NCBI RefSeq assembly: GCF_002920635.1
Contig: NZ_PQSR01000007.1
Span: 1 to 64,000, forward strand
Source: Streptomyces sp. Ru72
GTDB taxonomy: Bacteria; Actinomycetota; Actinomycetes; Streptomycetales; Streptomycetaceae
Length of the DNA: 64,000 nucleotides
Direction of reading: 5' to 3'
Shown here: positions 40,962-49,728 of the stretch, one piece after another
How the letters are laid out: every line of letters starts with the position of its first letter
Numbering within the stretch: position 1 is the stretch's first letter
Made by a program: the position numbers and the translations under genes
The notes under the pieces: generated by a model
Told to the model about the DNA's origin: nothing
The model's database searches: none
The model's input: only the letters and a program-made list of their open reading frames with translations

Positions 40962-42482
40962 TCAGCGGCCGTCCGCCGCACATGCGGAGCAGACGACCTT
41001 GTCCTGTGCGGTCCGGTCCATCTCGACGGCGACGTACGACCGGTCGCAGGCGTGGCAGCGGACGCGGGCCTCCCAGATGTCCTCGACCTCGTCACGCGGG
41101 TCGTTCCCGGTACGGCGGACGGCGCCGGGCGCGAACTTCAGGGCGAGCCGGTACAGTCCTGCGGCCAGGGCGACGGTGATCACCGGCGCCAGCTGGGCGA
41201 GGACGGCGCTCCCCTTCTGCTCGGTCAGGGCGATCCCGGCGGCGGAGGCCGCCACCCACGCCCCGGCCCCGGCGGTGACGGGCACCAGCCGCAGCGGCCG
41301 GAACTCTGGCAGCCCGTCGCGGTCGGCGCCCCGTACGGCGATGTGGACCAGGGCGATGGCCACCCAGGCGGTGACGAAGACGCCCTGCCAGGCCAGCGCG
41401 CGCAGCAGGTAGCTGAGCACGTCGGTCAGCATCAGCAGGTAGGCGATGGCACCGGCGACCGCGACCCAGGCGGCGCGCGGCAGCTTCAGACGCAGGACCC
41501 GGGCGGCGAAGGCCTCCAGGTTGGTGGAGGCCAGGTAGTAGTTGGCGGTGTTGATACGGGTCTGGGACACGACGATCACCAGCACCCCGGCGAACCCGAG
41601 GGTGTCGATGAACGCGTCCACCACACCGGTCTCGGAGCCGGCGATGTTCCAGGCGCGCAGCAGGTAGATGCCGATCAGCCCGTTGACGGCGAAGGTGAAG
41701 AAGTAGAACACCCAGCCGAAGGTGACCGTGCCGTGGAACTTCTGGTCCTCGGGCTTCCCGAAGCGGGCGAAGTCGATCGTGTACATCATCATGATCCACA
41801 CGCCCATGTAGATCAGGTACGACGTCACCCAGCCCGGCAGGGTCCCGGCGGCGGCGGCCGAGTGCAGCCAGTCGTGCGGGTAGCCCCGCTTGACGGTGGC
41901 GGTGACGACGACGGCGACCAGCCCGACGACATACAGCGGCAGCAGCACCCCGTTGAGCTTGTCCAGCCAGGTCCGCACTCCGCCGATCACCAGCGGCAGC
42001 GCGTAGAGCACGACCACGAGATACCAGATCTTGATGTCGCCGCCGAAGTACTTCTGGAAGGCGACCGCGACGATCGACCCTTCGAAGACGCCGTAGTAGA
42101 GGGCGGTGGCCGCGAAGATCAGCGGGGCCAGCGCCGAGCCGAGCATGCCGAACAGGCGCCGGGAGAGCAGGGCGACGGTCAGTCCGGTGCGGGCGGCGTA
42201 GCGGGACAGGACGAGGTTGACCCCGCCGTAGGTGGCGACGGTCAGGGCCATGCCGACCAGGGTCGCCGGTGTGCCGACCGCGTCGGCCGAAGCCACCGCG
42301 ACGTACAGCCAGAACATGGCCGAGAACAGCGCCCACCAGGCCATGGTCAGCGACCAGCGGCCGGATCGCCAGGAGAGGGGGACGACGTGGGTGGAGTAAT
42401 CCTCGGTGGCGGCCTCCTTGACGACTCTGGGGTCGTCGGTGAGGGAGACCTCAAGCGCCGGGCGCTCGGAAATCGTGGGCAT
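40962..42482 (-). CDS. NCS1-type permease with C-terminal zinc ribbon
   Basis: A 506-residue transporter of the nucleobase-cation-symport-1/purine-cytosine permease type with about twelve membrane helices (WWALFSAMFWLYVAVASADA, IFAATALYYGVFEGSIVAVA, MGVWIMMMYTIDFARF and others). Unusually the last ~40 residues form a CxxC ... CxxC zinc ribbon (CHACDRSY and CSACAADGR) on the presumed cytoplasmic side. It is first in the operon with pxpBCA and the biotin enzymes, so the likely substrate is a small lactam, hydantoin, amide or nucleobase. ATG 42482 fits the first helix position. Confidence 0.85.
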   Translation of the reverse strand: MPTISERPALEVSLTDDPRVVKEAATEDYSTHVVPLSWRSGRWSLTMAWWALFSAMFWLYVAVASADAVGTPATLVGMALTVATYGGVNLVLSRYAARTGLTVALLSRRLFGMLGSALAPLIFAATALYYGVFEGSIVAVAFQKYFGGDIKIWYLVVVLYALPLVIGGVRTWLDKLNGVLLPLYVVGLVAVVVTATVKRGYPHDWLHSAAAAGTLPGWVTSYLIYMGVWIMMMYTIDFARFGKPEDQKFHGTVTFGWVFYFFTFAVNGLIGIYLLRAWNIAGSETGVVDAFIDTLGFAGVLVIVVSQTRINTANYYLASTNLEAFAARVLRLKLPRAAWVAVAGAIAYLLMLTDVLSYLLRALAWQGVFVTAWVAIALVHIAVRGADRDGLPEFRPLRLVPVTAGAGAWVAASAAGIALTEQKGSAVLAQLAPVITVALAAGLYRLALKFAPGAVRRTGNDPRDEVEDIWEARVRCHACDRSYVAVEMDRTAQDKVVCSACAADGR

Positions 42483-42847
42483 GAACGTCTCCTGACGGAG
42501 AAGGGGACGGAGCGGGGGTGGCTCAAAAATGCGGTGCGGCCCCCTGGTCCACCAATGCGCGATGTGCGCAATCAGGTAGTACGTTTGCGCCATCTGCCGG
42601 TCTACCTGAGGCCCGGACGGTGGATGCCGGGGCCGGGATGGCGTCCCGCTTCGTGGTGTAGCCGATCGAGGCGCAGGGATCCACAGGCCGGGGCCGGTGG
42701 CTCACGCCGAAGCGGGGTTCGACTCGCCTCAGCAGGGCGCCTCGTGGACTGCCGTCTCTCCAGAAGTCGTCATGGGTCTCGAACCGGAACGCGTGATGCT
42801 TGATGCCCTGCACCACGACGCGGGACACGGCCGGGGCCCGGCGGGCG
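42483..42847. other. Intergenic region between PucR-type regulator and permease operon
   Basis: 365 bases with no gene I can support. It should hold the operon promoter and the regulator's binding sites; no clear palindrome stood out. The A+T-rich stretch at 42510-42600 is the likeliest promoter position. Confidence 0.45.
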
Positions 42848-44350
42848 TCAGCGTTCCCGCACCGTGAAGGCGAGCCACAGCTCGGCGCGCAGCCCGGGGT
42901 CGGAGAACGACCGGCCCAGCAGCGCCTCGGCCCTGCCCAGGCGGTAGGTGAGCGTGCGGCGGTGGATGCCCAGAGCGTTGGACGCGGCCTCCGTGTTGCC
43001 GTTGTGCGCGAGATAGGCCCGCACGGTGCCGAGCAGGTCGATGCGCCGGGCCTCCTCGGCCTGAAGCGGAGCGAGCGTCGCGAACGCCCAGCCGTCGGCT
43101 TCCGCCGGGCCCACATAGGACAGCAGACCTGCGTCGGCCACATCCCTGGTCGTCAGCAGGCGTCCGAGGGCGGTGGCCGGGAGGGTGTCGGCGAGCGCCG
43201 CGATTTTCGGCCAGACACGGGTCAGGTCGGTCATCTCGACGGGCTCTCCGACGACGCCGTGGCTGCCGCTCACCGCGCTGATCACGTTCTGTACGACGCC
43301 GGCATCGCCTTCAACGGCAGGCAGCACCACGACGACGCGTCCGCCGTCGTCCTCTGCCACCAGGGCCGAGACGATCTGCAGACTGTTCTGGTTCTCCAGC
43401 GCTTCGAGCAGATCGGCCCGCCGCTCCACCGGGGCGGTAAGGGCCGCGATGCGCACCGGCCCGTCCGGCAGCGGGATGCCCAGGGACTCGGCCGCGTCGG
43501 CGGCGGCCTCGCAGCGGCCGGCGAGGATCATGGACAGGACGGTCGCGCGTTCCCGCCGTTCGCTGCCCAGTACCTCGGCAGCCTGTGCGACGCCGAGCGA
43601 GAGCAGGTCTACGGCGACCTCGACCACCCCGCGCTCATGCCCGTGCAGCGGGGCGGCCCGGCCCACGGCCAGCACGCCTGCCGTCCGTGCGCGCCCGCCC
43701 ACCGGCAGCAGGCTGACCCGGTCACCTCCGACATCGAAAACCGCCGAGTGCCAGGACCGGGTACGGGCGACTTCGAGCCGGACCCGCTCGGCGTGCCTGC
43801 GGGCCTGCTCCGGAGCCCCGGCCAGCAGGTGCCCCTCCCGCGACAGCAGCAGCACCCACGCATCCAGCTGCCCGGCCAGCCGGGTGATCACGGACCGGTG
43901 GGGCGGAGGCGTCAGCGCCGCCCGCACCAGTCCCCGATAACGCTCCATGGCGGCGGTCTGCTCGGCACGCTCCTCGGCCACCAGACCGTCGGCCACCGCG
44001 CGCACCACCGCACTGAACCGGGTCGCCTTGGGCACCTCGACCACGGTCAGCCCGCGTCCCGCAGCCTCGGCGATCAGCGGCGGCGGTACCTCGGTGTGCC
44101 GCAGGCCCACCCCGAACCCGACGACGGGTACGCCTGCCCGGGCCAGCCGGTCGACGTACTCCGGCCAGCGACGGCTGGTGCGTCCGAGCCCCAGCCCGGT
44201 CGTCAGCAGCAGCGTGTCCCGGTCCACATAGGGCGTCGGATCGACCAGCTCACTGACATGTGCCCACTGCACGACCACATCCGTACGTCCGGTACGCAGA
44301 TGCAGGTGAAGGTCCCGGTGGGCGAGGAGACCCGCCAGAGTAAGGGGCAC
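42848..44350 (-). CDS. PucR-family transcriptional regulator
   Basis: A 500-residue regulator. The N-terminal PucR domain begins MPLTLAGLLAHRDLHLHLRT with WAHVSELVDPTPYV. A GGDEF-like/CdaR middle follows. The C-terminal helix-turn-helix (HTH_30) reads YLAHNGNTEAASNALGIHRRTLTYRLGRAE. PucR-type proteins often activate purine, allantoin or amide catabolism when nitrogen is needed. It lies directly upstream of the NCS1/pxp/biotin operon on the same strand and is its probable controller. ATG 44350 is the only good start. Confidence 0.88.
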   Translation of the reverse strand: MPLTLAGLLAHRDLHLHLRTGRTDVVVQWAHVSELVDPTPYVDRDTLLLTTGLGLGRTSRRWPEYVDRLARAGVPVVGFGVGLRHTEVPPPLIAEAAGRGLTVVEVPKATRFSAVVRAVADGLVAEERAEQTAAMERYRGLVRAALTPPPHRSVITRLAGQLDAWVLLLSREGHLLAGAPEQARRHAERVRLEVARTRSWHSAVFDVGGDRVSLLPVGGRARTAGVLAVGRAAPLHGHERGVVEVAVDLLSLGVAQAAEVLGSERRERATVLSMILAGRCEAAADAAESLGIPLPDGPVRIAALTAPVERRADLLEALENQNSLQIVSALVAEDDGGRVVVVLPAVEGDAGVVQNVISAVSGSHGVVGEPVEMTDLTRVWPKIAALADTLPATALGRLLTTRDVADAGLLSYVGPAEADGWAFATLAPLQAEEARRIDLLGTVRAYLAHNGNTEAASNALGIHRRTLTYRLGRAEALLGRSFSDPGLRAELWLAFTVRER

Positions 44351-44755
44351 GCGGCCAGGCTAAGCCAGACCGGTTACCGGCGCTGTGACGCCCTCCCTGT
44401 ACGGCCTCCGCGCAACGGGTCAGCAGGGCACGCAGCACCTCGGGCGAGCAGCCGAACGAGAGCACGCCGCTCCCGGCCCCCGCTGAACTTCCTTGCGCAC
44501 AACGGGATGGTCGACGCCTCCGCGGCGGCGCTCGGGATCCACAGGCGCACCCTGTTTTCGGCGCCCTCCCCGACCTGCAGTTTCTCGCCGACCCGGAGGC
44601 CCTGCCCTACCGGCCGGGCCTGCTGGTCCGAGGCCTTGCGCGGCTGCCGGTCGGGCGCCATCCGCTTGAGCCGGCACGCGACCGCAGCGCATCCTGTCTG
44701 TGAGGCGACGCGCCCGGCCGGGCGCACTCGTCCAGCCCCACTCCAGCTGGTTGCC
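44351..44755. other. Gap holding gene scars upstream of the PP2C regulator
   Basis: A 405-bp gap. Its recognisable content is the joined PucR/P450 remnants at 44482-44703. The first ~130 bases show no family. Confidence 0.6.
44482..44703 (+). pseudogene. Composite scar: PucR-type HTH fragment joined to cytochrome P450 3' end
   Basis: From 44482 the plus strand encodes NFLAHNGMVDASAAALGIHR, the HTH_30 segment of a PucR regulator, closely similar to the intact gene's YLAHNGNTEAASNALGIHRR. It breaks off near 44545. Another frame from 44548 then encodes FGALPDLQFLADPEALPYRP then GLLVRGLARLPV up to TGA 44701-44703, which matches the C-terminal tail of bacterial P450s (LP.L.LA.....L.yRPGLLVRGL..LPV). 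No heme-binding motif is present. Two unrelated genes were fused and lost by rearrangement. Confidence 0.6.
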
Positions 44756-46885
44756 ATGCCTGCAGACCACGTAGTCCCCGAAGGCCGTATACCCCCGGAC
44801 CGGCAGTTTGCCGCCACGCCACAGCCCGACCCGACAACCGAGTCGATGCTGACCGAGTGGCTGCTCGGGAGCTCGCCGGTGGCCGTCATGGTGTACGACA
44901 GGCAACTCCGGTCCATCTGGCAGAACGCGGCGATGGCCCGGCTGCTCGGCCTGAGCGAACACGATCGCCAGGGCAAGCGCCTGGTCGATGTGCTGGACGG
45001 CCCCGATGTCACCGCCTGGGAGCAGCAGATGCGCCAGGTGCTCCTCACCGGCGAGTCGGCACTCGCCGCGGAGATCCACGGCCGCGCGGTCACCCATCCG
45101 GAACACGACCGCGTCTTCGCCGTCTCCGCATCCGCGCTGAAGGGCCACGACGGACAGGTGCGGGGCGTGTGCACAGTAGCGGCCGACATCACCGAGGAGT
45201 ACCAGGCACGGCAACGCCTCGCCCTGCTGAACGAGGCCAGCACCCGGATCGGCAGCACCCTGGACGTCATCCGGACCGCCCAAGAGCTCGCCGACGTGGC
45301 CGTCCCTCTGATCGGCGACTGGGTCAACGTCGACCTGCTGGACACCCTGCTCGAGGGCGAAGAGCCCGGACCGTTCGCCGAAGGCGTGGCGCTGCGGCGG
45401 GTCGCCAACCAGTCGGTCATCCCCGGAGCACCGGAGGCCCTGCGCCAAGTCGGCGAAGTCGACTTCTACCCCGCGCACTCGCCCCCGGTCCGCTGCATGG
45501 CCACCAGCCGGGCGATCCTGCACCGGGTGACGGACCCGGCCGTACAGGACTGGCTGGCCAAGGACCCGGTAAGGGCCGACAGCTTCCGGGAGAACGACTT
45601 CAAGTCGATCATGGGCGTCCCGGTGTGTGCTCGGGGAACGGTCCTCGGCGTGGCGATCTTCCTCCGTCGCAGTGCCCGGCGCTTCACCGACGGGGACCGC
45701 CTGCTCGCGGAGGACCTCGTCGCCCGGGCCGCCGTCTGCCTGGACAACGCCCGCCGGTTCAGCCGCGAGCGGACCGCCGCGCTGGGGCTCCAGCAGAGCC
45801 TGCTTCCCCGGGGTATACCGCAGCAGCCCGCCGTCGAGGCGGCCTACCGCTACCTCCCAGCGGGGGGCCGGACCGGGGTCGGCGGCGACTGGTTCGACGT
45901 CATCCCACTGTCGGGGGCACGGGTGGCACTGGTCGTCGGCGATGTCGTGGGCCATGGTCTGGAGGCCGCCGCCGCCATGGGCCGCCTGCGGACCGCCGTG
46001 CGCACCCTTGCCGACGTCGACGTGCCCCCGGACGAACTGCTCACCCGCCTCGACGACCTGGTCCTCAGGATCGCCGACGAGGACGGCGGCCCAGGCACCA
46101 CCACCGCCGACCTGGGGGCTACGTGCGCCTACGCCGTCTACGACCCGGTCTCGCGGACCTGCACCTGCGCACGGGCCGGCCACCCCCCGCCGTTCGTCGT
46201 GGATGCCGACGGCACGGCGAAGCAGGTCAAGGTGCCGGTCGGGCCCCCGCTCGGCCTCGGCAGCCTGCCGTTCGAGTCCGTCGAGGTCCCACTCGACGAC
46301 GGCAGCCTGATCGCCCTTTACACGGACGGCCTGCTCGACGCCCACAAGCGGGACCTCGACCTAGGGCTGGACCGGCTGCGCACCGCCCTGGCCCGACCTT
46401 GTCCATCACTGGAGGACCTGTGCGACAGCGTGGTCGCAGATATGGTGCCGACCGGGCACTCCGATGACATCGCGCTGGTCATCGCGCGCACCCGGCCTCT
46501 GGACACCGCCCATGTCGCCGCGATGGAGGTCCCGGCCGACCCGGCGGCCGTGGCCGACACCCGATCCTGGGCGTTGGACCGGCTGGCCGCCTGGGGACTT
46601 GACGACCACTCCTTCGTCACCGAGCTGGTCGTCAGCGAACTCGTCACCAACGCCATCCGGTACGGACAACCGCCGATCCAGCTCCGTCTCCTCAACGTCG
46701 GCAACCTGATCTGCGAGGTCTCCGACGCCAGCAGCACCGCCCCTCACATGCGCCGGGCCCGCCTCTCCGACGAGGGCGGACGCGGGCTGCTCCTGGTTGC
46801 ACAGCTGACCCACCGCTGGGGCACCCGCCACAGCCGACAGGGCAAGACGATCTGGTGCGAGCAGCCCATCAGGGCGTCGAGCTGA
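44756..46885 (+). CDS. PAS-GAF-PP2C (SpoIIE-type) phosphatase with C-terminal HATPase domain
   Basis: A ~709-residue partner-switching regulator. Domain order: PAS (about residues 30-145, VAVMVYDRQLRSIWQNAAMA), GAF (155-340, ending GVPVCARGTVLGVAIFLRR), PP2C-type phosphatase (about 355-575, GGDWFDVIPLSGARVALVVG, DVVGHGLEAAAAMGRLRTAV, SDDIALVIAR), and RsbW-like HATPase (590-705, VSELVTNAIRYG, DEGGRGLLLVAQL). It could both dephosphorylate an anti-anti-sigma factor and bind or phosphorylate a partner, though no sigma or STAS gene is adjacent. ATG 44756 has a weak ribosome site; ATG 44846 near MLTEWLLGSS is an alternative. It lies between remnants, suggesting horizontal arrival. Confidence 0.85.
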   Translation: MPADHVVPEGRIPPDRQFAATPQPDPTTESMLTEWLLGSSPVAVMVYDRQLRSIWQNAAMARLLGLSEHDRQGKRLVDVLDGPDVTAWEQQMRQVLLTGESALAAEIHGRAVTHPEHDRVFAVSASALKGHDGQVRGVCTVAADITEEYQARQRLALLNEASTRIGSTLDVIRTAQELADVAVPLIGDWVNVDLLDTLLEGEEPGPFAEGVALRRVANQSVIPGAPEALRQVGEVDFYPAHSPPVRCMATSRAILHRVTDPAVQDWLAKDPVRADSFRENDFKSIMGVPVCARGTVLGVAIFLRRSARRFTDGDRLLAEDLVARAAVCLDNARRFSRERTAALGLQQSLLPRGIPQQPAVEAAYRYLPAGGRTGVGGDWFDVIPLSGARVALVVGDVVGHGLEAAAAMGRLRTAVRTLADVDVPPDELLTRLDDLVLRIADEDGGPGTTTADLGATCAYAVYDPVSRTCTCARAGHPPPFVVDADGTAKQVKVPVGPPLGLGSLPFESVEVPLDDGSLIALYTDGLLDAHKRDLDLGLDRLRTALARPCPSLEDLCDSVVADMVPTGHSDDIALVIARTRPLDTAHVAAMEVPADPAAVADTRSWALDRLAAWGLDDHSFVTELVVSELVTNAIRYGQPPIQLRLLNVGNLICEVSDASSTAPHMRRARLSDEGGRGLLLVAQLTHRWGTRHSRQGKTIWCEQPIRASS

Positions 46886-46997
46886 CCATGGACCCCACGC
46901 CGGTCACCGTAACCCCGCCGGACTGCGAGCAGCACCTGCTGAGCCGTGCCTGCCGGGATCCCGACGAGATCCGTGGACGGCCCGTGGCTTGCGCCCA

Positions 46998-47100
46998 GAG
47001 AGAGCGCGGCGGATATCGCCTGATCAAGGCCCGTCTTGCGGACTGCCTCAATGAGCAGGACCGAGCCGGCCCCCATGGCCCGGCCCGTCCCGGGTTTCAC
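46998..47100 (-). pseudogene. N-terminal fragment of an IS1380-family transposase
   Basis: Minus-strand translation gives GAGSVLLIEAVRKTGLDQAI followed by SAALS, matching the conserved N-terminal segment of Streptomyces IS1380-type transposases (AGSVLLIETVRKTGLDQAIS). Similarity ends about 35 residues in and the frame then wanders to 46744 over the regulator's 3' end. No catalytic DDE region or terminal repeats remain. The assignment is from memory of the motif. Confidence 0.6.
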
Positions 47101-47267
47101 TTCGCGTGTCGTACCGCGTAGATCATCACGAACGCCACGATGTGGATGCCGAAGAGGAAGTACGCCAGGTAGTACCAGACGTAGCGTTCGCGTTTCTTCT
47201 CCAGGGAGAGGCGTTGCTGTTCGGCTGCGCGGTCCGCGTCGTCGGCCGGTGGGGTCGGGACGCCCAT
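47097..47267 (-). CDS. Small single-pass membrane protein
   Basis: A 56-residue protein: an acidic/charged N-terminus (ADDADRAAEQQRLSLEKKRE) followed by one aromatic membrane helix (WYYLAYFLFGIHIVAFVMIY) and AVRHAK. No family is recognised. Its ATG overlaps the stop of the upstream SDR gene by one base (TGATG), so it is very probably co-translated with it. Confidence 0.75.
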   Translation of the reverse strand: MGVPTPPADDADRAAEQQRLSLEKKRERYVWYYLAYFLFGIHIVAFVMIYAVRHAK

Positions 47268-48043
47268 CAAAGGTCCCTGTGGACCTTCGTGTTCGAGGCC
47301 TGGGCGCGCGGGCGGACCACCAGGAGGTCGACGTTGACGTGGCTGGGGCGGGTGACCGCCCAGGTGATCGTGTCGGCGACGTCGTCCGCCGTCAGGGGCT
47401 CGGCGACGCCCTCGTAGACCTTCGCCGCCTTGTCCGGGTCGCCGCCGAAGCGGGTCAGCGCGAACTCGTCCGTCTTCACCATGCCGGGGGCGATCTCGAT
47501 CACGCGGACCGGGGTGCCGACGATCTCCAGGCGCAGCGTCTCGGCGAGGACGTGCTCGGCGTGCTTGGCGGCGACGTAGCCCGCGCCGCCCTCGTAGGTG
47601 GCGTGGCCGGCGGTGGAGGAGACGACGACCACCGTGCCGTCGCCGCTCGCGGTCAGGGCGGGGAGCAGGGCCTGGGTGACGTTGAGGGTGCCGAGGACGT
47701 TCGTCTCGTACATCCGGCGCCAGTCCTCGGGGTCGCCGGTCGCGACCGGGTCGGCGCCGAGCGCGCCGCCCGCGTTGTTCACGAGGACGCCGATCGTCTT
47801 GAACGCGGTCGCGAACTCGTCGACCGCCGCGCGGTCGGTGACGTCGAGCGCGTACGCCGTCGCCGAGTGGCCGGCGTCGGTGAGCTCCTCCGCCAGCGCC
47901 TCGATACGGTCCTTGCGGCGGGCGGTGAGGACCACGCGATAGCCCGCTTCGGCCAGTTGCCGGGCCGTCGCGGCGCCGATTCCGCTGCTCGCGCCCGTGA
48001 CGACGGCGATACGGGAGGCGGCGGAGGGTGCTGCGGCGGTCAT
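47267..48043 (-). CDS. Short-chain dehydrogenase/reductase
   Basis: A 258-residue classical SDR. The NADP-binding motif is TGASSGIGAATARQL with a following TARRK suggesting NADPH. NNAGGALG is present. The catalytic Ser-Tyr-Lys is in VVSSTAGH and YVAAKHA. The EIAPGMVKTDEF segment matches YdfG-type (serine/3-hydroxy acid) dehydrogenases, so a hydroxy-acid substrate is possible. ATG 48043 fits; the small membrane protein gene follows in the same transcript. Confidence 0.9.
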   Translation of the reverse strand: MTAAAPSAASRIAVVTGASSGIGAATARQLAEAGYRVVLTARRKDRIEALAEELTDAGHSATAYALDVTDRAAVDEFATAFKTIGVLVNNAGGALGADPVATGDPEDWRRMYETNVLGTLNVTQALLPALTASGDGTVVVVSSTAGHATYEGGAGYVAAKHAEHVLAETLRLEIVGTPVRVIEIAPGMVKTDEFALTRFGGDPDKAAKVYEGVAEPLTADDVADTITWAVTRPSHVNVDLLVVRPRAQASNTKVHRDL

Positions 48044-48155
48044 GGGCGACTCCTCGACGGTCGTTCGGCAGTTGCTCGTTCATGCGGGCGTATGAGCGGC
48101 CTGCGCCCAGGATAGGTGGCGGGGGCACGCGCCCGGCGGGGTGCCCGAAGCGTGG

Positions 48156-48491
48156 TCAGTGGCCCCGCGGCGCCCACATGATCACGGCCATTCCGGCGAT
48201 GCAGATCAGCGCCCCGGTCACATCCCAGCGGTCGGGGCGGTAGCCGTCCGCCACCATGCCCCAGGCCAGTGAACCGGCCACGAACACACCGCCGTACGCC
48301 GCCAGGACGCGGCCGAAGTGGGCGTCCGGCTGGAACGTGGCGACGAAGCCGTAGATGCCGAGAGCCATGACGCCAGCGCCGACCCACAGCCATCCGCGGT
48401 GCTCGCGCACGCCCTGCCAGACCAGCCAGGCGCCGCCGATCTCGAACAGCGCGGCGAGGAGGAACAGGGCGGCGGAGCGGAGGATCAGCAT
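48156..48491 (-). CDS. YnfA-family (UPF0060) membrane protein
   Basis: A 111-residue protein with four membrane helices and the family signatures [21 protein letters not shown] and [22 protein letters not shown]. The family resembles small multidrug-resistance exporters, and export activity has been reported for some members. The substrate here is unknown. ATG 48491 is the only start. Confidence 0.92.
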   Translation of the reverse strand: MLILRSAALFLLAALFEIGGAWLVWQGVREHRGWLWVGAGVMALGIYGFVATFQPDAHFGRVLAAYGGVFVAGSLAWGMVADGYRPDRWDVTGALICIAGMAVIMWAPRGH

Positions 48492-48631
48492 GCGGCCACC
48501 CTCGCATGCGCTCTCCTGAGCGTCCGCCGGCCCTCGGACGTCCTCACCTCACCTGCCCGGCGGCGCCTGTCCCGGCGTCCGCGTGGCATACATGCGGTGA
48601 TGTGCGCGGGTCGACGCGGAGGACGTGAGGT

Positions 48632-49096
48632 ATGCGGAAGCGGATCGCAGGTGGGCTGGGCGTGGTCCTGGCGGTGGGTGCCGCCGTGCCCGCCGCGGCG
48701 GCGGTGGCGGGGCCCAGGGTCGTCCTCGCCTCGCACGGACATGTGACCCTGAGCGGCGGCCGGGCCGACGTACGCCTCACCCCGCGCAACGACGGGTGGG
48801 CCGCCGTCGCCGGTGCGACCGTACGGCTGCACTTCTCGCGTGCCCTGGACGGCCCGCAGCAGTTGCCGGAGGCTTGCGCGGTGGCCGATCCGAGCACGGT
48901 GCTGTGCGGGACCGGTCCGCTGGCAGCGGGCGGTGCGGGCCGGGAGATCCGGCTGCGGGTGGGTCTCGAGGGGGCGCCGGGCGAGGTGCGGCTGGAGGTC
49001 GACACCCTGCGTGAGGGCGACGCAGGGGACCGTGACCCGGCCGGCGACCGGCAGCGTGTGCTCGCTCTGGACACGGGGGACGACTACGCCTTCTGA
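48632..49096 (+). CDS. Secreted protein of unknown function
   Basis: A 154-residue protein with a signal peptide (MRKRIAGGLGVVLAVGAAVPAAAA, cleaved near AVAG). The rest is beta-rich (RADVRLTPRNDGWAAVAGATVRLHF ... CAVADPSTVLCGTGP) and resembles an immunoglobulin-like fold with one Cys pair. I do not recognise the family. ATG 48632 follows GTGAGGT at suitable spacing. It stands alone between the ynfA and small membrane protein genes. Confidence 0.65.
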   Translation: MRKRIAGGLGVVLAVGAAVPAAAAVAGPRVVLASHGHVTLSGGRADVRLTPRNDGWAAVAGATVRLHFSRALDGPQQLPEACAVADPSTVLCGTGPLAAGGAGREIRLRVGLEGAPGEVRLEVDTLREGDAGDRDPAGDRQRVLALDTGDDYAF

Positions 49097-49210
49097 GGGC
49101 TCCCGCCGTGCCCGTCGACGGTCGGTGCGGCACGCGGAGTACGTCGTCGTGGGCGTGGACGCGTTGGCCGGGGCGCCGACGACGGTCGACGCCGTGCACG
49201 CCACGGGACG

Positions 49211-49231
49211 CTACGTACCCGCATTACGTAG
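49211..49231. promoter_or_regulatory. Perfect CTACGTA-N7-TACGTAG inverted repeat upstream of the four-helix protein gene
   Basis: Seven-base perfect arms around CCCGCAT, 45 bp upstream of ATG 49276. This geometry fits a TetR- or GntR-type operator. No regulator gene is adjacent. Confidence 0.5.
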
Positions 49232-49275
49232 CCTTACCGACGCGCGCCCGGCGGCACCGCCGGTACAACTCAGGC

Positions 49276-49680
49276 ATGTCCACGCAGAGTTCGGTCGAGC
49301 GCATGCCGCGGAACGTCAAGGTGGCCCTCTGGGTCATCTGGTTCCAGGCCCTCCTCAGCGTCGCCGCGGCGGTCGTGATCCTGTCCGTCGTGAGTGACGC
49401 GGTCGATCACGGCCGCGGCGAGGGCACCGGGTTGATCTCCGCCCTGGCCTACCTCACTTTCCTGACGTCGGCGCTGCTGGTGGCTGCCGGGATCGCCGCG
49501 CCACGGCGCTTCGGGTGGGTGCGCGGCACGGTCGTCGCCGTTGAGGTGCTGAACCTGGTGGGCGGGGTGATCGGGTTGCTGAAGGGTGGTGGGGTCTCGC
49601 TCATCGGGGGGATCGCGCTCGGCGCCGCCATCCTGCGCATCTTCCTGTCCGACGAGGCCAAGGCCTGGTTCAGCCGCTGA
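49276..49680 (+). CDS. Four-helix integral membrane protein
   Basis: A 134-residue protein with four predicted membrane helices (VALWVIWFQALLSVAAAVVI, ALAYLTFLTSALLVAAGIAA, GTVVAVEVLNLVGGVIGLLK, VSLIGGIALGAAILRIFL) and a short charged end (DEAKAWFSR). It resembles small Streptomyces membrane proteins without assigned function. ATG 49276 is chosen because upstream frame residues are Arg/Pro/Thr-rich. The lipoprotein gene follows after 48 bp. Confidence 0.7.
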   Translation: MSTQSSVERMPRNVKVALWVIWFQALLSVAAAVVILSVVSDAVDHGRGEGTGLISALAYLTFLTSALLVAAGIAAPRRFGWVRGTVVAVEVLNLVGGVIGLLKGGGVSLIGGIALGAAILRIFLSDEAKAWFSR

Positions 49681-49728
49681 GACGGCCGCTGAGCAGCGAT
49701 GAGGGAACGAGCCCGACGGGGAGGGGGG

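Noticed and set aside
39003..42803. 1266-residue plus-strand reading frame over the pxp/permease operon
   Set aside because: Composition is Gly/Val/Asp/His-rich without motifs, and the minus strand carries seven recognisable overlapping genes. It is an antisense shadow.
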